Below, one piece after another: positions 14,418 through 20,167 of a stretch of 20,167 bases of DNA. The notes beneath the pieces were generated by a model. It searched no databases. It saw only the letters and a program-made list of their open reading frames with translations, and had not been told where the DNA came from. The first letter of the stretch is position 1. Each line of letters begins with the position of its first letter. This DNA comes from CAZDAW01 sp964503685 (GTDB lineage: Bacteria; Chloroflexota; Anaerolineae; Anaerolineales; Anaerolineaceae), in contig CAZDAW010000057.1 of NCBI GenBank assembly GCA_964503685.1, forward strand, positions 1 through 20,167, given 5' to 3'. Position numbers and translations under genes: made by a program.

Positions 14418-14447
14418 ATCATATTGAAGCGTATTTAGATCAAACAA
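14418..14447 (-). promoter_or_regulatory. Possible promoter of the hybrid histidine kinase
   Basis: On the minus strand TTGTTT (14442-14447) and TATGAT (14418-14423) are 18 bp apart. Start would be near 14411, leaving a leader of about 45 bases. The match is moderate. Confidence 0.4.
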
Positions 14448-14551
14448 TATGGCCACAAATAGAATATTAAGTCCTTGTTGTTACGAAATCATATCGGATA
14501 ACGATTCCCCTCTAATATCTAATGAAACCCTATGATCAGGCAAAACGCCTC

Positions 14552-15175
14552 TTATTTTTTCTTAACCCGCGCCCCATCCAGGAAAACACGGACCAACTCT
14601 TTGACAAACATCTCATCCGTATCGGTATCACGCAAAGCGCTATAAGGAATAAAGATGCCAGATATCGAACGAATAATTAATGGCCCCAGGAAAAGTTGTA
14701 ACACCGAGGCGGCTGAGATCGGTCTTAATACGCCCTTATCAGCCTGATGTTGAAAATAATCGCGCAACGGCAGCCAGATGGCCTGTTGAATGCGACCCAA
14801 TAAGATCGGCGTCAATTCCGGATGCTTCCGCACAGAACCCATGAACATCGGGAAAACTTTCGAAATCTTACTATCCCGTAAAATTTGCAAATACAACAGG
14901 GCTGCATGGGTGAGGTACTCTTCAGGATCCTGGTCTATATCGCTCTCCAAAAGGTCATGTAAACTATCAACCATTCCAACACTGTAAACACAGGCCTGAA
15001 ACAGGCTTTGTTTGTTTGGAAAATAATGGTAAATCAATGCCGCGCTATTCAAACCGGCAGCTTTTGCAATAAGGCGGTTACTGGCGCCTTCATAACCATG
15101 TTCGGCAAAACAATTCACTGCAGACTCAATAATAGCTTTTTTTCTGGCTTCATGTTGAGTAGGTGGACGTCCCAT
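14552..15175 (-). CDS. TetR-family transcriptional regulator of the efflux operon
   Basis: A 207-residue TetR-family regulator. The N-terminal HTH is typical: KAIIESAVNCFAEHGYEGAS, then RLIAKAAGLNSAALIYHYFPNKQSLF. The rest is the helical ligand and dimer domain and looks like CecR/YbiH-type TetR regulators with a DUF1956-like C-terminus; that subfamily call is from memory. It is the last gene of the efflux operon, 18 bp after an ABC ATPase, with AGAGGA before the ATG. In E. coli, CecR is encoded with ybhG, ybhF, ybhS and ybhR, the same set of functions as here. It probably represses the operon promoter, which lies outside the window. Confidence 0.92.
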   Translation of the reverse strand: MGRPPTQHEARKKAIIESAVNCFAEHGYEGASNRLIAKAAGLNSAALIYHYFPNKQSLFQACVYSVGMVDSLHDLLESDIDQDPEEYLTHAALLYLQILRDSKISKVFPMFMGSVRKHPELTPILLGRIQQAIWLPLRDYFQHQADKGVLRPISAASVLQLFLGPLIIRSISGIFIPYSALRDTDTDEMFVKELVRVFLDGARVKKK

Positions 15176-15193
15176 CTCAATTCCTCTTCGATC

Positions 15194-16105
15194 TCACCGC
15201 GCCAATGCTGCAAATACATCCTCCAGCATTGCCTCCCCCTTTTGAATAGAAACTATCCTGATATTTGACGCATTCAATGCTTCCTTGATAAGCGCTTCCC
15301 CAAATCCGGGCTGAACGATAACACGTAAATGGTCGCCTGTCAAATTGACTGAGGTAACTTCTTCAACATCATTCAATATATTCAAACCTTCTAACAATGG
15401 CGAGCAATAAAGCTCCCATATATCCCCTTTGATAAATTGTTTCTTTAACGCCAGCGGTGTATCCATGGCCAATAACTTACCATCCCGCATCATCCCAACT
15501 CGCCGGCAATATTCCGCTTCATCCATATAATGCGTGGTAACCAGAATTGTGACTCCGCTTGAAGCAAGGGTATAAATCAAATCCCAAAAATCGCGTCGGG
15601 CGTTGGGGTCAACCCCCGATGTAGGTTCATCCAAAAACAGGATTTTAGGTTTATGCACCAAAGCAATTCCCAGCGCCAGGCGCTGCCGCCAACCGGCAGA
15701 AAGCTCACGAGTAAGGGTATTGTTATGCTCTTCCAATCCGCAGAGCAGTAGAGCCTCACTGATCTGAGCCTTATTCGTAATACCATAAGCGCCGGCGTAG
15801 AAAGCAAGGTTTTCGCCAACGCTTAAGTCATCGTAGATGGCAAATTTTTGCGACATATAACCAGCTTGGGCTCGAATTTCTTCCGATTCTGTAAAAGAGT
15901 TGAAACCCAGAACATACGCTTCCCCACTGGTAGGTTTAAGTAATCCAAGCAGCATGCGAATGGTGGTTGTTTTTCCACTTCCATTTGGACCAAGATAACC
16001 CAGTATTTCACCCTCATTGAGTTCAAAGGAAACGTGATCGACTGCCACAAAGCTGCCAAAATGACGAGTCAGGTTATCAACATAAATCACAGGAAGAGGG
16101 GACAT
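15194..16105 (-). CDS. ABC transporter ATPase, like the C-terminal half of YbhF
   Basis: A 303-residue ABC ATPase of the ABC-2 exporter class. Walker A GPNGSGKT (39-46), Q-loop Gln86, signature LSAGW (135-139; standard LSGGQ altered), Walker B ILFLDE (155-160) and switch His192 in TTHYMDEAEYC. The residues around these motifs match the second half of E. coli YbhF. A C-terminal part of about 80 residues (from about 220) is typical of ABC-2 ATPases. It should work with the neighbouring ATPase as a heterodimer driving the ABC-2 permeases. GGAG precedes the ATG, 14 bp after the SRPBCC gene. Confidence 0.93.
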   Translation of the reverse strand: MSPLPVIYVDNLTRHFGSFVAVDHVSFELNEGEILGYLGPNGSGKTTTIRMLLGLLKPTSGEAYVLGFNSFTESEEIRAQAGYMSQKFAIYDDLSVGENLAFYAGAYGITNKAQISEALLLCGLEEHNNTLTRELSAGWRQRLALGIALVHKPKILFLDEPTSGVDPNARRDFWDLIYTLASSGVTILVTTHYMDEAEYCRRVGMMRDGKLLAMDTPLALKKQFIKGDIWELYCSPLLEGLNILNDVEEVTSVNLTGDHLRVIVQPGFGEALIKEALNASNIRIVSIQKGEAMLEDVFAALAR

Positions 16106-16119
16106 ACTTCACTCCAATC

Positions 16120-16557
16120 TCAAACACCGGCTTCAAGGACTTTTTTCAGGTTATTCAAGTTCTTTTCCATCTGGGCTTTTACCTGTCCTTGCAGAACTCC
16201 TTCAGCAACCTTTAAAACCCCTTCCGGTTCAGCCTGCCCTGATAGGGTGATTTTTGTTCCACTCCCTGCTGCCTTGAAATTGATGACAGCCTGAATGGTC
16301 GTCGGCCCGGATTTCATTTCGTAGCCAAATTTACTATCCGGTTCATATTCGCGGATGACCAGCAAACCTTCAATTTTTCGACCGATCATTTCGGCAGACA
16401 CTTTGTAGGTTGATCCAACGCCTATGGGCTTATTTTCCACCGGTTGAATAGAAGTCACTGTCGTTTGCCAGTGTGGTAAATTTGTCAGATCGGTTACATA
16501 GTGAAACACTGCGGCAACCGGCCGGTCAATGAGAATTCCCAATTCCAGGGTTATCAT
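16120..16557 (-). CDS. SRPBCC-family (START-like) small protein
   Basis: A 145-residue soluble protein of the SRPBCC / polyketide-cyclase-like fold, which forms a deep hydrophobic pocket for lipids or other small ligands. Seen: the start ELGILIDRPVAAVFHYVTDL with the usual strand-helix opening, LPHWQ, the strands KFGYEMKSGPT and GTKITLSGQAEP, and a long C-terminal helix (about 115-142). No catalytic motif is visible. It lies between the two ABC ATPase genes, overlapping the first by 4 bases (ATGA), so it is translated with the exporter. It may bind or hand over the exported substrate; this is inference. Confidence 0.88.
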   Translation of the reverse strand: MITLELGILIDRPVAAVFHYVTDLTNLPHWQTTVTSIQPVENKPIGVGSTYKVSAEMIGRKIEGLLVIREYEPDSKFGYEMKSGPTTIQAVINFKAAGSGTKITLSGQAEPEGVLKVAEGVLQGQVKAQMEKNLNNLKKVLEAGV

Positions 16558-17531
16558 AACTCTTCTCCTTCATTAACCTGTGATAACGAGACAAACACAT
16601 CTTCCAACACCGGAGGAATCGGTCGTGCAGCAATAAATTCGCCCCCGCTGGAATGAATGGTTTCTTTAATTTGTTGAATAATCGAATCTTCAAATTTGCC
16701 GCGCAGGCGTAAATGCAAACAATCACCGAATGCCCTGACATCTTCGACGCCGGGTAAACCGGACACACTTTGCCTGATTAACGGCAAAGGATTCCCGCGT
16801 ACTTCAAGAATCCGGTCTGTGAGGAGGGACCTTAGTTCTCCGGGCGCGCCTTCAGCGATCAGTTGACCTTTGCGCATAAAACCAATTCGATTACATCGCG
16901 CCGCCTCATCCATATAAGGCGTTGAAATTAAAACTGCCGCCCCTTCTTCGTTACTTTTCTCACTCTTTCCCACCGTCGGCAATGAAACCAGGCGAATAAT
17001 AAGCTGCCAGAAATCCTGACGAGTCAATGGATCCACGCCAGTCGTCGGTTCATCAAACAGAAAAACCCTCGGTTTGACCACCAGAGCAGACGCCAAACCC
17101 AGTTTCTGACGCATCCCCCCTGATAGCTTCCCTGCGAATCGATCTTTAAAATCGGCCAGCCCAACAAATTCCAAAATCTCCATGCAGCGCGGCTGCCACT
17201 CGTCTGGCTTCAGCCCGCGTACATCGGCAAAAAAACGGATATTTTCGAGTACGGTTAAATCTTCATACAATGAAAATCGTTGAGATAAATAACCGATGTG
17301 TGAGCGGGCTTGCTCCACCTGATTCTTGATATTAAATCCGGCAACAGCGATATCACCCGAATCAGGATGCAAAGCGCCGCATAGCAGGCGGATAGTGGTC
17401 GTTTTTCCAGCCCCGTCTGCTCCAACCAACCCATAAATCTCACCAGCCTGGACATGAAGGGATACATCCCGGACGGCATGCACTTTCCCAAATGATTTAT
17501 TCAAGTTTGACGCTGAAATTAATTCGGCCAT
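16554..17531 (-). CDS. ABC transporter ATPase, like the N-terminal half of YbhF
   Basis: A 325-residue ABC ATPase of the ABC-2 exporter class. Walker A GADGAGKT (37-44), Q-loop Gln84, signature LSGGM (136-140) and Walker B VFLFDE (156-161). The GADGAGKTT form and LSGGMRQKLGL match the first half of E. coli YbhF. The switch His is missing: STPYMDEA has Pro205 in its place, and a stretch of about 13 polar residues (about 185-197) is inserted before it. One of its two composite sites is therefore probably degenerate. The ribosome site is weak. It follows the membrane fusion gene by 70 bp and overlaps the SRPBCC gene by 4 bases. Confidence 0.92.
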   Translation of the reverse strand: MAELISASNLNKSFGKVHAVRDVSLHVQAGEIYGLVGADGAGKTTTIRLLCGALHPDSGDIAVAGFNIKNQVEQARSHIGYLSQRFSLYEDLTVLENIRFFADVRGLKPDEWQPRCMEILEFVGLADFKDRFAGKLSGGMRQKLGLASALVVKPRVFLFDEPTTGVDPLTRQDFWQLIIRLVSLPTVGKSEKSNEEGAAVLISTPYMDEAARCNRIGFMRKGQLIAEGAPGELRSLLTDRILEVRGNPLPLIRQSVSGLPGVEDVRAFGDCLHLRLRGKFEDSIIQQIKETIHSSGGEFIAARPIPPVLEDVFVSLSQVNEGEEL

Positions 17532-17601
17532 GGATGATGCTCTTTTCGCTCACCGATGAAAATATGAAAAGTGTTTACAAAGAGTGTTAATAAACATCAA
17601 A

Positions 17602-18951
17602 TTAAGGATTGAAGACGACATCAGCAGGCATGCCCGGTTTAAGTTTTCCAGTGGCGTCTTCCAATTTCAGCTTGACAGCAAAAACCGTGTTCCTGCGTCC
17701 ATCAACGGTCTGAACATTTCGGGGAGTGTATTCCGCCTGATCAGAAATATAAACAACCGTTGCTTTAAACGATGCGCCGGGGAACGAATCTACCGTCAGC
17801 AAAGCAGTTTGATCCAGCGAAATTTCACCGATACGGTATTCGGGCACATAAACAGTGATTGCGAGATCGGAAAGATCCGCTATCGTCATTACCATCGAAC
17901 CGGGGGCAACGAATTCACCGGGTTCAACCAGTCGGGTGAGAACAACGCCTTCAGCCGGCGAGAGAATGGTTAATTGTTTGATTTGTGTATCAATTAAAGC
18001 CAGGTTCGCTTCTGCCTGCTTAACAGCTGTCTGCGCCTGGTTCAGGCCTGCTTTGGCCTGATCAACAGCGGTTTGAGCAGCAGCCAGCTTGAGAGATCGT
18101 TCACCGGTATCAAACTTGCGCGCATGATCCATGGCAGTTGCGTAAGTTTCCCGGGCAACGCTCAACTCTGCCCTCGCAGTCAGAATTTCGTCTGCCTCAT
18201 CGGTTGTGAGAAGATCAGAATAGGCTTCCTGGGCATCATCCAGTTTATCTTTCGCGTCGTCATAAGCATTTTGAGCAGCGTCACGCAACTCCGCATCATT
18301 GGTGATATTATTGACGCTTTTCAATACCTCATCTGCGATCTTGAATGCCTGCCGTGCATTCAATAAATCTTGTTCAGCATTAAGAAAAACTGCGCTGGAT
18401 ACTTTCTCTTCGAGGAATTGCAGGCGTTCTGACTTCTTTTTTAAATCAGCTTCAGCAGCTTTGACCTGTTTGTCAACCACTGCTATTTGCTCTGCTGTAG
18501 AGAAAAACCAATTCGGCTGTTCAAACTCACCCGGTTTGCTTTCCGCCCAATCACGTTTACGCGTGACCTGATCTTCATTCAGACTTGTTTGCAAAACAAT
18601 GGCGTATTGCGATTGTGCTGCCGTTAGGGTTGTTTCAGCAGTGTTCGCCGCAGCAATAGCTGTTTCCAATGCTCTGGCGGCAACCAGACGTTGCGCCTCT
18701 AAGATTGTGTCATCCATTTGAATAACGATATCTCCGGCTTTTACGTTATCACCCTCATTAACCTTTACTTCGCTGATTTTTCCGGAGAATTCAGGGGAGA
18801 TTGAAATTTCGGTCGCTTCGATCGTTCCTGACGCCGACAACAGGGTCACATCCTGGCGATTCCGATTCTGCCAGATAAAGTAACCTGCAACAGCAAGGAT
18901 GATCAATAAGACAAGAACGATGATCTGAATAGGTGGTCGTTTGTTGGTCAT
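17602..18951 (-). CDS. HlyD-family membrane fusion protein (YbhG-like)
   Basis: A 449-residue periplasmic-adaptor-type protein. One N-terminal anchor helix (about 8-27) is followed by the first half of a biotinyl-lipoyl domain (GTIEATEISISPEFSGKISE and EGDNVKAGDIVIQMDD, about 42-80). A very long coiled-coil hairpin rich in Ala, Gln and Lys (about 83-322) follows. Then the second lipoyl half (LSPAEGVVLTRLVEPGEFVAPG) and a beta-barrel part to the end (KPGMPADVVF). The hairpin is longer than in many HlyD proteins. It links the inner-membrane ABC exporter to the outside. AGGAG is 6 bases before the ATG. Confidence 0.94.
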   Translation of the reverse strand: MTNKRPPIQIIVLVLLIILAVAGYFIWQNRNRQDVTLLSASGTIEATEISISPEFSGKISEVKVNEGDNVKAGDIVIQMDDTILEAQRLVAARALETAIAAANTAETTLTAAQSQYAIVLQTSLNEDQVTRKRDWAESKPGEFEQPNWFFSTAEQIAVVDKQVKAAEADLKKKSERLQFLEEKVSSAVFLNAEQDLLNARQAFKIADEVLKSVNNITNDAELRDAAQNAYDDAKDKLDDAQEAYSDLLTTDEADEILTARAELSVARETYATAMDHARKFDTGERSLKLAAAQTAVDQAKAGLNQAQTAVKQAEANLALIDTQIKQLTILSPAEGVVLTRLVEPGEFVAPGSMVMTIADLSDLAITVYVPEYRIGEISLDQTALLTVDSFPGASFKATVVYISDQAEYTPRNVQTVDGRRNTVFAVKLKLEDATGKLKPGMPADVVFNP

Positions 18952-18972
18952 AAGTATCTCCTGTATATGGCT

Positions 18973-18990
18973 AAAAATAGCAACTGCTAT
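18973..18990 (-). terminator. Weak stem-loop with T-run between permease and fusion protein genes
   Basis: On the minus strand ATAGC, loop AGTT, GCTAT is followed by TTTT. The stem is only 5 bp and AT-rich, so it would act as a leaky attenuator at best. It lies just before the ribosome site of the membrane fusion gene, in the 77-bp gap. Confidence 0.3.
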
Positions 18991-19028
18991 CAGGCGTCAA
19001 GTGTTTTTTCTTTCCATCCGATTTATCG

Positions 19029-20156
19029 TTAATCCAGTCGCTTGCGGAAGCGTAAGGCGGCTGCGCCCATGATGACGATCCCAAAAAGCACCAGGGCAAT
19101 AACCTCTCCCTGAATGGATTTCAAATCCACGCCCTTCAAAAGCAACACTCTGATTATTTTCAAGAAATAACGCAACGGAATTGCATAAGAGAGTAGCTGC
19201 AGAAATTTGGGCATGTTTGCAATCGGAAATAGAAATCCGCCTAAAAATATGGCTGGAAGGAGAGTCATAAAAACTGTGAGCATGGCCTCTTGCTGGGTAT
19301 TGGCAACCGTTGAGGCAAATAATCCGATTCCCAGGCCTGATAAGAGAAAAATGACACAACAAAGGGCAATTAATAAAAGCGAGCCACGGATGGGAACTCC
19401 AAACCAGAAATGCCCGATGGTAATCACTTCTGCTGCATCAAAAAGTGAAAGGATGATATAAGGCGTAAGCTTACCAATCACCAACTCCATCGGGCGAATA
19501 GGGGTAATAATCAATTGCTCGATTGTGCCTCTTTCGCGTTCGCGTACGACCGATGTTGCCGTCAGAATGCCAGTGATCGCATAGAGAATCAAACCGATCA
19601 CACCCGGGATCATGAAATAAGATGAATTCATATCCGGGTTGTACCAGACCGACGTGCGTACTTCGACCGGCAAGGACACGGATGTTTTTTGACTTATTTG
19701 GGTTAACCGTTGGGCAAGTATTTCGGTGGCGTAAGATTGCCCGATGAGCTGCGCTGCCGAAAGCGCCGTAGAAGCCATAGTCGGATCGGAGCCATCGAGG
19801 ATAAATGCGACCTGAGCATTGCCTTTTTTTACCCGAGTCGCATAATCGGGTGGGATGATCAGGCCAGCGTTAATACTGCCATTTTCAATCAACGCTTGAA
19901 TTTCTCCCATCGAATTGACCGATTGGATGATTCGAAAATAATCTGTTGCGCGGTAAGCATCCAGAAAGACGCGGGCTTCGGGACTTTTGCTCTGGTCAAA
20001 TATCGCCATAGGAATATTACGCACTTCATTTACGGCAGCATATCCCAGCAGAAAAAGCTGTATGAGTGGGATACCCAAGATGAGCGCCAGCATACGCTTG
20101 TCTCTGAATAACTGGATGAATTCTTTACGAATAATGGCAATTAAACGCGATTTCAT
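19029..20156 (-). CDS. ABC-2 type exporter permease (YbhS/YbhR-like)
   Basis: A 375-residue inner-membrane permease of the ABC-2 class. The N-terminal KEFIQLFRDKRMLALILGIP leads into the first helix (about 20-42); a large periplasmic domain (about 43-180) follows, then about five helices to the end. Typical motifs: VVRERERGTIEQLIITPIRP before the third helix, and LPAIFLGGFLFPIANMP. This is the layout of YbhS, YbhR and YhhJ. AGGAG is 5 bases before the ATG. The ATGA at the start may overlap the stop of a preceding gene beyond the edge, perhaps a second permease, since such exporters often have two. Confidence 0.93.
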   Translation of the reverse strand: MKSRLIAIIRKEFIQLFRDKRMLALILGIPLIQLFLLGYAAVNEVRNIPMAIFDQSKSPEARVFLDAYRATDYFRIIQSVNSMGEIQALIENGSINAGLIIPPDYATRVKKGNAQVAFILDGSDPTMASTALSAAQLIGQSYATEILAQRLTQISQKTSVSLPVEVRTSVWYNPDMNSSYFMIPGVIGLILYAITGILTATSVVRERERGTIEQLIITPIRPMELVIGKLTPYIILSLFDAAEVITIGHFWFGVPIRGSLLLIALCCVIFLLSGLGIGLFASTVANTQQEAMLTVFMTLLPAIFLGGFLFPIANMPKFLQLLSYAIPLRYFLKIIRVLLLKGVDLKSIQGEVIALVLFGIVIMGAAALRFRKRLD

Positions 20157-20167
20157 TCAGGCTCCTG

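Noticed and set aside
14538..14551. AGGC/GCCT hairpin just after the TetR gene as operon terminator
   Set aside because: The stem is only 4 bp and no T-run follows on the minus strand.
17572..17596. TGTTTA/TAAACA inverted repeat in the 70-bp gap before the first ATPase gene
   Set aside because: The arms are only 6 bp and AT-rich, with no promoter next to them; chance is a fair explanation.
1..20167. CRISPR array, tRNA, rRNA or transposase genes
   Set aside because: No regularly spaced repeats, cloverleaf sequences, rRNA signatures or transposase motifs were found on reading the window.

Overview
The window looks like part of a bacterial chromosome of medium GC. The gene content fits a heterotrophic, probably anaerobic, member of Chloroflexota (Anaerolineae-like). 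This is an inference from the style of the families: a lipoprotein sugar-binding protein with an Ala/Pro/Glu linker, a response regulator with an N-terminal HTH, and an exported protein with LGIS...ITQEQAD repeats. No rRNA, tRNA, CRISPR array, transposase or phage gene is visible.

Left part (1-5230). A consensus promoter drives a yybP-ykoY manganese riboswitch with an intrinsic terminator, followed by the Mn(II) exporter gene mntP. A 23-bp piece of the promoter and leader is repeated 139 bp upstream, at the window edge. Next are an isochorismatase-like cysteine hydrolase and, convergent to it, an exported repeat protein. Divergent from that is a two-gene unit, an MFS exporter followed by a long ArsR-type regulator. 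Its promoter sits inside a 15-bp inverted repeat with one mismatch, probably the regulator's operator.

Middle part (5232-10768, all on the minus strand). One operon for uptake and breakdown of an unidentified carbohydrate, in transcription order: lipoprotein solute-binding protein, a strong intercistronic stem-loop, two CUT1-type permeases, a ROK sugar kinase, a class II aldolase and a small P-loop kinase. The kinase and aldolase keep their folds but have changed residues at positions that normally bind sugar or zinc, so the substrate may not be a standard one. No ABC ATPase is encoded here.

Divergent from the operon (10983-14367) is a two-component pair: an HTH / ATPase-like / receiver protein on the plus strand and a membrane hybrid histidine kinase on the minus strand, overlapping tail to tail by 32 bp. 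Three AACAGG repeats at exact 11-bp spacing end just before the regulator's start codon.

Right part (14552 to the edge, minus strand). An efflux operon resembling E. coli ybhGFSR plus cecR: an ABC-2 permease, an HlyD-like membrane fusion protein, two ABC ATPases that correspond to the two halves of YbhF but are separate genes with an SRPBCC gene between them, and a TetR regulator last. The operon promoter, and probably another permease gene, lie beyond the right edge.
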